Shown piece after piece: positions 11,069-21,684 of a DNA stretch of 64,000 nucleotides (the first letter of the stretch is position 1; the number at the start of each line of letters is the position of its first letter). The translations under genes and the position numbers were made by a program. Below the pieces are notes generated by a model. The model saw only the letters and a list, made by a program, of their open reading frames with translations, searched no databases and was not told the origin of the DNA. The stretch comes from Zygnema cylindricum (Eukaryota; Streptophyta; Zygnematophyceae; Zygnematales; Zygnemataceae). The stretch spans positions 1 to 64,000 of the forward strand of contig JBBHKE010002749.1 of NCBI GenBank assembly GCA_037447655.1. Reading direction: 5' to 3'.

Positions 11069-12679
11069 GGAAAGACGATCTAGCAGCCGGCTGCAAGCAA
11101 ATTCCCACTTTGCCTACTCTGCAGCCTCAAGGGAGCCTTTGACTATTCGGGAGGCATTCTCAACACCAGAAAGACATCACTAGATCGAAGTAGCTAACGA
11201 CAAAATAAATTCTATCATTGAAGCTCAAACATAAGAGCTTGTCGATCTTCCTTCAACGATCGGCAACAAATGGTTATTCAAGGTGAAGTTAAATCCAGAT
11301 AATACCATTGAACTATATAAGGCTAGACTTGTGGCATAGGGGAATAATAAAATAGAAGGAACTGATTTTGAAGAAACTTTTTCTTTGGTTGTAAGATTAC
11401 TAACAGTTAGGATTTTGCTGTCCCTAACTCCTATAAAAGATATGGAAATACATCATATGGTTGTAAAAACCGCCTTCCTGCATGGAGAGCAAGAAGAAAA
11501 AAGTTACATGCAGCAGCTTGAAATGTATACATAGCCAAGAAAAGAGTAGTTAATCTGCAAAATTTTAAAATCTCTGTACGATCTAAAACAGGCCCCTAGG
11601 CAATGGAATCTAAAGCTTCACCAATACTTAACTAGCCTAAGATTTCAAAGGATAAGCTCTAATCATTCTGTATAAGTTCTAAAGAGTGAGGATGGGACAG
11701 TCAATATGGTGATGTATGAAGATGATTTACTATTTATTAGCAAATTAATGGATGAAATAAATAAAATCAAAAATGCCTTAAATTCACGGTTAAGGATGAA
11801 AGACCTCGGTGACGCGAAATATATTTTGCGTATTCAGGTAGAAAGGGATAGAAGTAAGAGATTAATAAAATTCACTCAAAATGAGGCTATTGGAAACATG
11901 CTACATAAGTATGGAATGCGGTAGGCAAAAGGGTGTGTAACTCCAATGGAGTTTCGGCAAAAGCTAGATTGAGAAGAGACAAAAACGAGAGTTATTTTAA
12001 GTGAGTATTTAGAGTCAGGGGAGGATGATCCTATGACACTAATACCTTACAGACAAACAGTGGGGAGGTTTATATATTTCATGAATTGTACGCGCTCTGA
12101 CATTGTTGCAGCAGATGCGGTACTGAGCAAAAGTCTAGAAAATCCGAGAAAATATGACCGTGATGTAGCAAGAAGAGTCTTAAGATATTTAATACAAACC
12201 AAAGACCTCAAACTCACACTAGGCAGAGGAAAAGTGAAGCTGCAAACATGAGTGATGAAAGCCATGGCGACATGCCAAGCCGAAAATCCACCACGAGATC
12301 TGTTCTGCAAATCGGGAACAAGACTTGCTGCTGGAGCAGCAAACTTCAAAAGGTCACGGCAATGTCAACAATGGAGTCAAAATACATGGCAGCAAGCTCA
12401 TCCCTGAAAGAGCTCTTATGGGTAAAATCAATGTTGCACGAACTGAGATACATGCACGTTCGACCACAGGTGACCAGGTGTGATAACCAGCCTGCCATTG
12501 CCATTGCCTCTAAACCGAGTCACCAATTCAAGAGCAATCACATGGATGTAAGGTTAGACTTATAAGGAGAAAATTTGATTTCTAAGGTGATTGGTTTATG
12601 CTATTTACCAGATTCAAAAATGATTGTTGGTATGCTCACTAAAGCTTCCCTGCTCCTAAGTTGAAGTATTATAGGGATG
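11069..12679 (+). pseudogene. C1 reverse transcriptase and RNase H
   Basis: Reverse transcriptase from about 11130 (LTIREAFSTPE), through KWLFKVKLNPDN at 11270 and VVKTAFLHGE at 11460. YVDD is altered to YEDD at about 11715. RNase H from about 12035 has FMNCTRSDI, TMESKYMAAS and CDNQPAIAI. It ends KLKYYRDV at about 12680, where D interrupts. Multiple stops (11232, 11338, 11533, 11922, 12249) and a frameshift near 12250. Confidence 0.86.
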
Positions 12680-13712
12680 TGTAACTTTGAGACCTCCATA
12701 GGTCCTCAGATTAGGCAGCTCACACTAAGCCTCTAGGATAACCCTGGCCCTTTTGTGTTTTAGCAAGTATAGCTGTCACCTTGACAAACAAAAAGTTTAA
12801 CCACCTTCACCCCAATAGAGGCAAGACTCCCTTGAGTCTATAGCAAAAAGAATCTCTGAATTTGCTGCCTTGAGCAGTAAGTTATGGAGGGTCAATGTTG
12901 ACCTTTTGTAAAGAAGCTCTTTGAGATAGAGGGTCCAATTTATTAAATTTTTCTAAGTCCTATCTCTCTCTAAAAATCTATCTACTGAAGTACAACACCG
13001 ATCATAATACTGTATTCTACATAAAGGAACTGGTGCCGGTGTACTTTCTATACGGTCATTTTACGACATGGCCAACAAGTTGACACATGTCATTTTTGGA
13101 TTCGTTCTTGTAATCCTTGGAGATGCTGTATTCCTATATGGTTGTGCCACGTGTCAATCAATGTGACGCTGACCGCAAACCGCCAAAATCCTATTCCGCG
13201 ATCTTAACATGCTTCGCGGCCGTCCGATTAAACCAGATTTCATCGTAGCCGTCATAAAAACTTGCGCGATATTTGTTACACCTTCGAAACAAAGTGCACG
13301 GTATCCGTTTTGGATGTTCCGTACGCCGTACAACAAAAACTGTATCTATGTCCAAATATCCTGTTAAATGAAATAGCCTACGTGTAAGTTATTATCTAAT
13401 TATCAACCATATACCGTATAACCTTGATCTAGGACTAATTCGCTAAGTCTACCGACTACTGGCGACTCTGAAAGATGACAGGTACCAGGTTTAATTCTTG
13501 AGTCCGTCAATTACTATTTTGGTAAATTTGCAAATCTAATATTTGTCCCCATCTGGATAGCATAGGCGGCCATGGCTTTATCTCCCTCTCCAACTTTCAG
13601 TGACTGCGACAAGTGTGGGAGCTGGAGGGAGGAGTTAGAGGCAGACTGCTTCAGCTTCTTTTCTGTATTTTACAAAACTTAGAAAATACTAAAATACCTT
13701 TTAATTTTTACA
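12680..13712 (-). repeat. D 3' LTR
   Basis: On the minus strand it starts TGTAAAAATTAAAAGG after a purine tract (13713-13725) and ends AAGTTACA at 12680. The last bases encode a gag start like that of the 5' LTR. It has the GTAC/TATA promoter block around 12935-13070. Confidence 0.92.
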
Positions 13713-13725
13713 CTCCCGTTATTTT

Positions 13726-15300
13726 CTAGTCACTCTTTATTTTAAGACCACACTTCTCCTGGCAAAAAATTAGTTTAGGGGAAGGCACAGATTTCGTCAT
13801 CATATCTGCTACCATTTCACTATCTAAATTATACTCAAAACTAATTATCTTGTTTCCTACTTTCTCCTTAACAAAGCTAAGTCTAATGTCAATGTGTTTG
13901 GCTTTAAAGTGATGTTTAGGATTGGCAGAAATGGCAATTGTTGCTTGATTATCACAAAACACTTTTTGGACACCACTCTTTAGATGACCAAGCTCACCAA
14001 GCAAAGACTTCACCCACATTAATTCTTTTACAGCAAAGCAAGAAGCCAAGTACTCAGCCTCCATGGTGGATTGAGCAATAACCTTTTGCTGCTTGTCGCT
14101 CCAACACCAAGCTCCATCACCCACATTTAATATATATCAAGATGTACATCTCCTAGTACGAGTATCCCTATAGCTGGCATCACTCCAAGTGGTGATGTTA
14201 GTATTGTTCCGACCCAAATGCTGCAATAGATCCCAAGTCCCTATGAGATATCGAAGGACTCTCTTAGCTGCCTTCAATCTTTCTTAGTGGGAGCATTCAC
14301 ACTCCTACTTAGTATTCCTAGAGCTGTGGCTATGTCCGGACGAGTACAATTCATGAAATATATTAGGCTGCCCACTACTTGTCTATAAAGGATGGTTTGT
14401 ATAACTCTTTTCTCTTCCCGGCCTACCTCATCATCTAAGATTATAACTCCTTGTTCCACACTCCACTCACTTCCCTTCTTTATTTCCATAGGAGTGGTAC
14501 AACTATTAGCCTTGTCCATTTGGAATCTTTCTAACATGTTTCTAATGGCCTCTTTTTGGGTTAATCTTATTATCTTTGTATCTGTATCTCTCTCTACCAA
14601 AATTTCCAATATATACCTTGCTTCTCCCATATCTTTTATCTCAAATCCTCTTTTTAGATAATTTTTTGACTTATTTGTTTTATCCATAAATTCAGTTAAA
14701 ACAAGCAAATCATCAACATAAATTGCAATATAAGCAATTCCTTCCTCATCTTCAAACAAATAAATTCAGTGATCTGAGGTGATCTTAATATATCCTAAAC
14801 TTGTAAGGAACTCATCGAGCTTCTTGTTCTATTGCAGGGGCGCCTGTTTCAACACATACAAAGATTTGATCAATCAGCATACCTTGCTTTCCTCCCCTTG
14901 CTCCACAAATCCCTCGGGTGGTCGCATAAAAACTTCCTCTTCCAACTCTCCATAAAGCACCCTTATCTTGATGTCGATCTGATGCACTTCCATGTCTTCT
15001 GCTCCCGCCATACTGAGAAGTATTCGAACCGAAGGAAACCTGACGACCGCAGCAAAAGTCTCCTCGTAGTCAATTTCCTCTTTTTGAGGAAATCCCTTCG
15101 CCACTAACCGAGCCTTGTAGCGCTCAATGGTAATATCCGGGTTGAGTTTCAGCTTAAATACCCACTTACAACCAATTGGCATTGTGTTAGGAGGACAATC
15201 CACCAATTCCCATATATCGACAGTCATAAGTCAGGCCATCTCCTCATTAATGGCTGTCTTCCAGCGGTTTCTCTCAGGAAAGGTCATTGCCTCATTATAA
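13726..15300 (-). pseudogene. D reverse transcriptase and RNase H
   Basis: Reverse transcriptase from about 15250 (PIGCKWVFKLKLNPD), with the catalytic-Asp region IDIKIRVLYGE at about 14960 and YVDDLLVL at about 14710. RNase H runs to 13726 with STMEAEYLASC, CDNQATIAI and a final MMTKSVPSPKL. It ends 13 bases before the LTR. Frameshifts near 14270 and 14125, and a broken stretch at 14760-14880. Closely related to element A in sequence and length. Confidence 0.9.
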
Positions 15301-16640
15301 GTTTAAGGTTCATCGCGGTGAGACAGTTTTGTTACCTTATTGTTAACTTGCCTCTCTTGCAGTATTTTGCTGCTTCTTCTTCCTCCCTCAAACTCGGTTG
15401 CCGGAATAGATGGCTCTGTTGGATTCTTGCAAACTGTTTCCACTTCTCCCTTATCCGTTGATTCCGGGTCAATATCCACCACGTCTTGCACTTCGGTTGG
15501 TGTTAAAACTAGGGGTTTCACATTTGGATCTTTCTCGATCTGATGTGTACCTACAAGATCATCATCTTCTTGAAATCTTGGATAGTTAGGAAGCTCAAAG
15601 TCATCAAAATTTTCTTACTAAAATCTGATTCTGAATGTCTTTGTATGCTTAAAGGGATCTATATATTTTCCTCCATCCATAACCACTAGATGCTTCACTA
15701 TGATAAAATCCACTTTTTTGAAATCATAGACTCTATATCTTTTAACATCCTCATCATATCCTAATAAGTATCCGGTTTTCCTATTGGGTCTAACTTCCAG
15801 TTTGACCGATCTGTGTTTAAACTAAACACTTGATTACCGAAAACCTTTAAATATGAAATATCTGGTTTTCGGCCTGTCCATCTCTCATACGATATTTGGC
15901 CTTTTACTACTGAAGTAAAAACTATATTCTTGAGATAATTTGCACAATTTTTTGCTTCGGCCCAAAACTTCTTTCCTATCTTCTTATCTGACAACATACT
16001 CCTAGCACTATCACTCAGTGTTCTATTTAATCTTTCAGCTACAACATTCTTCTCAGGATTTTTAGGAACTGTCTTTTGGTGTTCCACTCGATCTTCTCTT
16101 ATAAAATTCTCAAAGTGGTAAGAGGTATACTCTCCACCATTGTCACTCCTTACTCTCTTGATTGAGTTTTCATGGAGTATTTCACTCCATGCTTTATATT
16201 GTTTTAAACATACCTGAGCCCTTGACTTATTTTTCAAAAATTACACCTTGGAATACCGAGACCAATCATCGGTGATAGTCATCATAAATCTCTTCCCCTC
16301 GGGTGATGGCACTCTGGCTGGCCCCCAAAGATCTGTGTGTCCTAAATCTATAATCTTTCCTCCCTTATTGGTGGCAATTTTTGGGAAGGGTAACCTGTGT
16401 GCTTTATCTTGAGCACATCCACTATAATCATATAGAATCTCACTCTCACCGAACTTAATCCCTTCCACTACTTCCTTGTTTTTCATCTCTCTTAACTTAT
16501 CTAGATTGACATGCCCAAGCCTTTTATGCCACAACATTATATCATGAAATCCAACATAATAAAGTTTCTTCTTTTCATTGCTTAAAATTAGCCTAGACAT
16601 CCCTTGGCTACAATTTTCAGCAGTAAAATAAACTTTTTGC
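15301..16640 (-). pseudogene. D integrase and spacer
   Basis: Integrase with an HHCC domain at about 16530-16400 (WHKRLGHVNLDKL, then DYSGCAQDK, where the first Cys is now Tyr). The core Asp is in HTDLWG near 16330, RSDNGGEYTSY near 16150, and NPEKNVVAERLNRT carries the Glu near 16050. A long acidic spacer with KPLVLTPTEVQ (about 15510) leads to reverse transcriptase. The frame is open from 16600 to 16241 and 16237 to 15761, with one stop between. Confidence 0.88.
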
Positions 16641-17010
16641 TCAAAACTTGCAGTTTAGACTCCTTTCCTAGTGCTAGTATCAAAACCCTAATCATCTAAT
16701 ACAGACGTAGAGATGAGGTTTTGGTTCAGCTCCGGAATAAACAATACATCGGAGAATGTAACTATGGATGTCTTTCGTTCTACTAACAATTTCAGATCTA
16801 CCGATCCTACCAGAGTAATAGTGACTATCCTCCCATCCCCGTACTCTATCTCTACGGTGGGAATCTTTCTTATCTTAGTTAACATAAGTTTATCTTTACA
16901 CATGTGCATTGATGCACTTGAGTCTACAATCAAGCCTGCTTCACCTTTTAATCCACCGAACGCATATTTTTGCTTTCGTGGAATTTCGACCTCTTTTTTC
17001 GCTTCTAACT
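16641..17010 (-). pseudogene. D protease
   Basis: Copia aspartic protease domain. The active-site region reads IVDSSASMHMC (about 16930-16900), where functional copia proteases have Asp-Ser-Gly or Asp-Thr-Gly. Element B2 has DSGAS at this position, so Gly-to-Ser is probably inactivating. The flap and C-terminal strands (GDGRIVTITLVGSVDLK, FSDVLFIPELNQNLIST) are clear. Confidence 0.85.
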
Positions 17011-18079
17011 CTCATCGAATAGGAGTTCATTGTCCTCGTCCTCGGATTCCGCCTCATGTACCTGTGGCACAAGGGCCTTTTTCATTCCTCTTGAGGGTCC
17101 TCTGGTCTGCCCCTCGTTTAACCGCAGCTCGTTTAACTTAGTGCACTCAGCCATATAGTGCCTTCGTTTCTTACAAAAATGGCACAAACCCTTGGGAGTC
17201 CTTGGTCTGAACTCTCAATCTGATTTTTTTGCCTCTCCCCTCGATAATTTCCAATTTTTTTCCTTGAATCCTTGTTCCTCCAGTCGGTCCCAACTGCCAA
17301 GGCTTGCCCACTCTTTCCTCTTCTTCAAATCTCAATCGTATTCTCCCGAACGAGAATCATCCTTACCAATGAATTCAAAATCCACCTTGAGTCCGCTAAG
17401 TTTTTCACACGGTTGACTATGTTCTCAAACTCATCGAGTAACTTTATCAGTAAACAATTAACCTTTTCCTTTTCACTAAATACTTTTCCAGCACTCTCTA
17501 GTACTATGAAAGTTCACCAAGCTTATTGCAAAAATCCAACATCTTCCCCCCTTTGTATATATTCTCTTTAATTTTTTGATAAGCCAACTGTTGTTGCTGA
17601 ATTGTACCACTCCGGTACATCTCTATGAGAGCCACCCAAAGATCGGATGCCCTCTCTACCTACAAATGAGGAGATGCAAGCCTTTGATTTAGATGGCGAA
17701 AGATGAAGTGCTTAGGCGCCATATAGTTGTAGTCCCAGATATCGATATCATTCTCCTTGTTGCTCAAAATAGGTAACATGAATACCAAACCGGTTGCTAT
17801 TAATGTGAGTGTCTCCTTCTCCTGTCTTTTGTCCACCAACTCCCCTTCCTTTGTCTCCTGTGTTGAAGATGGATCTGCATCTCTAGTGAATCTGCCTCTT
17901 GTAAACCCTGGAGGGATCCCGAGACTTGATGGACGCCTCACGCGTCCACTCACTATTCCCCAAAACCATTTCTCACATAGAGCTCCTGTCATCATACTTT
18001 CCCAATATATGAAGGCAACTCCCTTGAAGATGAGCACCCTAGAGGGTGGGCCTATAACCTTTAACTTTGAGACCTCCAT
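17000..18079 (-). pseudogene. D gag
   Basis: Starts at the ATG at 18079 inside the 5' LTR (MEVSKLK) and runs through the primer-binding site as KVIGPPS. Capsid body follows (FIYWESMMTGALCEKWFWGI) and continues in broken frames to a zinc knuckle CHFCKKRRHYMAEC at about 17185-17145. The tail is acidic (ESEDEDNELLFDES). The frame is open from 18079 to 17660, then shifts. Confidence 0.9.
18047..18059 (-). other. D primer-binding site
   Basis: The minus strand reads GGTTATAGGCCCA next to the 5' LTR, one change from the initiator tRNA-Met anticodon-loop complement. It is translated as part of gag. Confidence 0.85.
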
Positions 18080-19971
18080 AGGTCCTCAGATTAGGCAGCT
18101 CACACTAAGCCTCTAGGATAACCCTGACCCTTTTGTGTTTCAGCATGTATAACTGCCACATTGACAAACAAAAAGTCTGACCACCTTCTCCTTTGTAAAG
18201 GTAAGACTCCCTTGAGTCTATATCAAAAAGAATCTTTGAATTTGCTTCCCTAAGCAGTAAGTTGTAGAGGGTCAAAGTTGACCTTTTGTACAGAAGCTCT
18301 ATGGGAGAGAGGGTCTAATCTATCAAATTTTTGTAAGTCCTATCTCTCTCTAAAAATCTATCTTCTGAAGTACGGCCCCAATCAAAATACTACGTCGTAC
18401 ATAAAGGTACAGGTGTCAGTGTACTTTCTGTACGGTCATTGTACGACATGGAAATTAAGTTGACACATGTTATTTTTGGACTCGTTCCTGTAATCCCTGT
18501 AGATGTCATATTCCAATATGGTTGTGCCACGTATCAATTGATATGACGCTAACCGCAAACCGCTGAAAACCTTTTTTGCGATCTCGGCATGCTTCGTGGC
18601 CGTCCGATAAAACTTGATTTCAATCATAGCCGTTATAAATACTAGCGCGATATTTGTTTTGCCTTCGAAACAAAGTGCACGGTATCCGTTTCGGATGTTT
18701 TGTATGTCGTACATCACAAACTCTTTCTATGTCTAAATATCCCGTTAAATGAACTAGCCTACGTGTAAGCATTTATCTAATTAACAAACCCTATACCGTC
18801 TAACCTTTAACTTTGATCGTCCATATTAACTGATCACTTAAAGCTAAGCTGCCTTAAACTGCCTAAACAACACTCTTCACAGAATCCTGATAATTACTTC
18901 AAAGTATCTTGACTTCTAAAGTCTCAACTTTTATAAAACAATATACCTTGGACACATAACCTGTCCCCCTGATATCTATTAAAGACTTCCTTCTTTAAAG
19001 AAATCAGATGTCAGACCTTGAAGTCAATTTATCTTACTAACATTCAGATAATTACTTCCCTTCTGACCATAATAATCTTCAGAAACACTCAGATTATACT
19101 TGATCAGATTTACACTTCAATATTCACATTCAGACTTACACAAAACACAAGGCAAATTAAATTTCTTTAATATTAATAAGAATGTAAACATACAATGTAA
19201 ACTAATCTGATTGACTTTCTGCTTCTTGCAATGGTAATTATATACTTCCTAAACTAACACAGTTCTTCCTTGAATATAACGAACTAAGCTACATCGGATT
19301 GAAACATTCAAATTTTGCTTACTAAGAAATTTGAATGATTTTGAAATCAAGAATTTGAATTTCAAAGTTCTTCTGAGTTACATCGGACTTTCCTGGTACT
19401 ATTTCATGTTTAAATTTCCCGTGGTACTTTGTCGTTTCGATTATCTTTTGCAATTACGTCGTATCTTTTAGAATCTGACGTGGCATTCTTTTGAAAGTAT
19501 CCGACGTGGCATACTTTTAAAATATTTATTTGACGTGTGAATTTTACGGCGTACCAAAAAGAGTGAATCGTATTTTTACCGATGTTTGTTGGCGTCTTTT
19601 TGTTCCGTGATTTCCGGGGTAACAATTTGTTACAGCGACGAGAAAATTTCATCGCTACAGATTGAAGTTAAATCCAATATAACCTTCATATAGGACTAAT
19701 TCGCTAATGCTACCGACTACCGGCAGCTCTAACGGACACCAGGTACCACGTTAAATTCCCGGGTCCGTCAATTACTATTTTGGTAAATCTCCCAATCTAA
19801 TATTTGTCCTCGTCTGGATAGCATAGGCGGTCATGGCTCTATCTCCCTCCAACTTTCAGTGACTGCGACAAGTGTGGGAGCTCGAGGGAGGAGTTAGAGG
19901 CACACTGCTTTAGCTTCTTTTCTCTATTTTACAAAACCAAGAAAATACTAAAATACCTTTTAATTTCTACA
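18060..19971 (-). repeat. D 5' LTR, interrupted by a small DNA transposon
   Basis: Matches 12680-13712 on both sides of an insertion at 18806-19679. Without the insertion both LTRs are 1033 bp. It contains a GTAC block near 18370-18450 and the gag start codon at 18079. Confidence 0.92.
18806..19679. mobile_element. MITE-like non-autonomous DNA transposon
   Basis: An 874-bp insertion in the D 5' LTR, absent from the D 3' LTR. The five-base duplication TAACC (18801-18805 and 19680-19684) flanks it. Near-terminal inverted repeats are TTTAACTTTGATC (18806-18818) and the reverse complement of GATTGAAGTTAAA (19660-19672), 11 of 13 matching; the right repeat lies seven bases inside the end. AT-rich, no transposase. 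The 80-codon minus-strand frame at 19410-19652 has no recognisable domain. Superfamily unknown. Confidence 0.75.
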
Positions 19972-19974
19972 TGA

Positions 19975-20265
19975 TGCTACTAAATTGAAGTATTGTAGGG
20001 ATGTAGTGGGACTAGGTGACTAGCTAAGTTGTTCTGTTGCCATGCTGCGCTAGTTTGGCATCAGGATGCAGTGGGACTAGGTGACTAGCTAAAGTTGCGG
20101 CATTGTTATGGTGCCATGCTGCGTTACATTGGGATTCAGTGGGACTAGGTAACTAGCTGATTTGCTGCGTTGCTATGCAGCTATACTGCGCTAGTTTGAC
20201 AAACGAAACTGAGATGCTTGACATCGTAGGTGCGTTAATACATTGAGTCTAAAGCTTTAGGGGAG
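19975..20265 (+). repeat. C1 pol end and 68-bp tandem repeats before the 3' LTR
   Basis: After D, C1 resumes with a second copy of the pol end (19975-20004 repeats 12651-12680 with three changes), reading RDVVGLGD then stop. The stretch GTGGGACTAGGTGACTAGCT recurs about every 68 bases, near 20005, 20070 and 20140 (the third copy with one change), separated by GCTGCG-rich spacers. The purine tract CTTTAGGGGAG (20255-20265) precedes the LTR. Confidence 0.75.
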
Positions 20266-21233
20266 TGTTTTTATTGGAAATCTTTAAGTCTCAATAAATT
20301 AGTGTGACGTCAAAAAGACAGCGTAAAAGACACGGGTCGTCACTTAAAGAACAAAACAAGTGTTTTTATAAATAGCAACGATATCCATATACGTGCGTCA
20401 CACATTGAACGGGACAAAGCAGTTGCGACGCACATGGTAATAAGCAGCTCCGACAGGACGAAGCAGCTGCGATGCAGATGGGACAAAGCACGTGCGATGG
20501 GACAATGGAGCTGCGGTTATTTTTAGATATGATTCGTTACGGGACGACGCAGCTGCGACGAAGCTAGGGTGACGTTGAATATGATCCATAACGGGGTATA
20601 AAAGTTGCGGTTGATTTGAATCAAATCAATGGACGAGATTCATGATAGGATCACAAGTGATTTGCAAGCAGGTGGTTTCGTAACATCTAGATGGACCTAT
20701 CCATACAATAGTATCCAAGCCCGCAGCAAGTAATTGTACAGTCACTTACTATTAATCTCTCAGTAATATTGAGTGTAAAGTGGTAGAATCAGCTTTAGCG
20801 TGATTAGGAGAACTTAGATATTAGTAATAGTTTGGTTCTTGGACGTATCTCTTTGGAACACTTGTATCAGAGAGACACCACTAAGTAATAAGACAACTAG
20901 GAGTACAAACTCACTACGAGTATAAGACTTAGTACTTAGAACATTTTGTGTATCCAGACTTCCAGATTGTGTAATTTGGAAAAAATATTTGGGAAACTTA
21001 TGAGTTGCAAATCTTGGTGTATGTTGGATTAATTGGGCTGAAACTTTGGAGTTGTCAATCTTTGTGATATTCTATACTGTGGTATAGTTTGAAGCAATTT
21101 GACTGTTGTATCATATTTGGTGAGCTGTAGAAAACAGCTGCTTGGTAGGATTCTTGGTTAGCTTCTGCGAGTGAATTATATCTACTTCTACTACTACTGC
21201 TCCTCCACCTGCACCACTAGTCTAAGAACAACA
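20266..21233 (+). repeat. C1 3' LTR with gag start codons
   Basis: Begins TGTTTTTATTGG after the purine tract and ends AGAACAACA. It matches 1178-2139, including the final gag codons (ATCTACTTCTACTACTACTG, the ATG now ATA). No primer-binding site follows, as expected for a 3' LTR; the K gag follows instead at 21243. Confidence 0.87.
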
Positions 21234-21242
21234 AATTTACAT

Positions 21243-21465
21243 AACATGTACACTAAACCAGATTTGATAATCATTTTTCATCTCAAGGTAAGACATTACC
21301 AACTCGTTTGTCATAGACTGCTTCAAGACTTTGAGGCAGTGGGGATTCTTCTTTCTCCAATCCGGTGCAGTCTCATCAGCGGTTCTGTCCACAATGGATG
21401 ACAAGTCTTTCTTTTCAAAATAGGAGCTTAACATCTTTTCTCATTACAAGTAGACAGTGTTGGTT
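21243..21465 (-). pseudogene. Copia K gag, N-terminal part
   Basis: Minus-strand gag frame (SSYFEKKDLSSIVD, then NPHCLKVLKQSMTNELVMSY and DYQIWFSVHV). The last codon joins in frame to the K fragment starting at 1177 if C1 and one AACAT are removed. Upstream of 21434 two stops replace the usual YLYW. Truncated at about 21465 by a plus-strand copia fragment. Confidence 0.82.
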
Positions 21466-21684
21466 TTATAGCTTTATCCTCGCTCTTTGGATTCTCTACC
21501 GCCTCGGAGGAACCTCTTACCTATCGGAAGGCCTTCTCATTACCAAAAAGAACACACTGGATTGAGGCAGCAAATGACGAAATGAAATTTGTTATGAAGG
21601 CTCAAACGTGGGAGGTTGGTGGATCTTCCTTCGAACAGGAAAGCCATCGGCAGTAAATAGGTGTTCAAGGTCAAGTTGAACCCA
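21466..21684 (+). pseudogene. Copia E: start of reverse transcriptase
   Basis: Plus-strand fragment with the spacer/RT junction motifs EEPLTYRKAFSLPKRTHWIE and KAQTWE, ending at FKVKVEP-like codons where element A begins. It is collinear with the plus-strand reverse transcriptase fragment at 32986, so both probably belong to one copia (E) split by A. About 100 codons between them are missing. Confidence 0.7.

Larger units (their letters stand above)
12680..19971 (-). mobile_element. Copia element D, full length with two LTRs
   Basis: Minus-strand Ty1/copia element inserted at the 3' end of the C1 RNase H. The LTRs are 12680-13712 (1033 bp) and 18060-19971 (also 1033 bp once the 874-bp insertion and its 5-bp duplication are subtracted). 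Flanks GGATG (12675-12679) and TGATG (19972-19976) look like a target duplication with one change. The interior has the order gag, protease, integrase, reverse transcriptase, RNase H. Confidence 0.93.
1178..21242 (+). mobile_element. Copia element C1, complete but doubly interrupted
   Basis: Plus-strand Ty1/copia element with a 5' LTR at 1178-2139 and a 3' LTR at 20266-21233 of about equal length. The internal gag-pol is split by element B1 (2879-8532) and element D (12680-19971). A target duplication AACAT lies at 1173-1177 and 21243-21247. Nine extra bases (21234-21242) sit between the recognisable LTR end and the right copy. Removing C1 rejoins the K gag in frame. The LTRs differ visibly and gag-pol is full of stops, so the insertion is old, and older than B1 and D. 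Confidence 0.85.

Noticed and set aside
14392-14661. 89-codon plus-strand frame
   Set aside because: Shadow of the D reverse transcriptase on the other strand.
12651-20004. 30-bp flanking repeat around D as its target duplication
   Set aside because: Copia integrases make about 5 bp. GGATG/TGATG fits; the longer similarity is best explained by the pre-existing tandem repeat of the C1 pol end.
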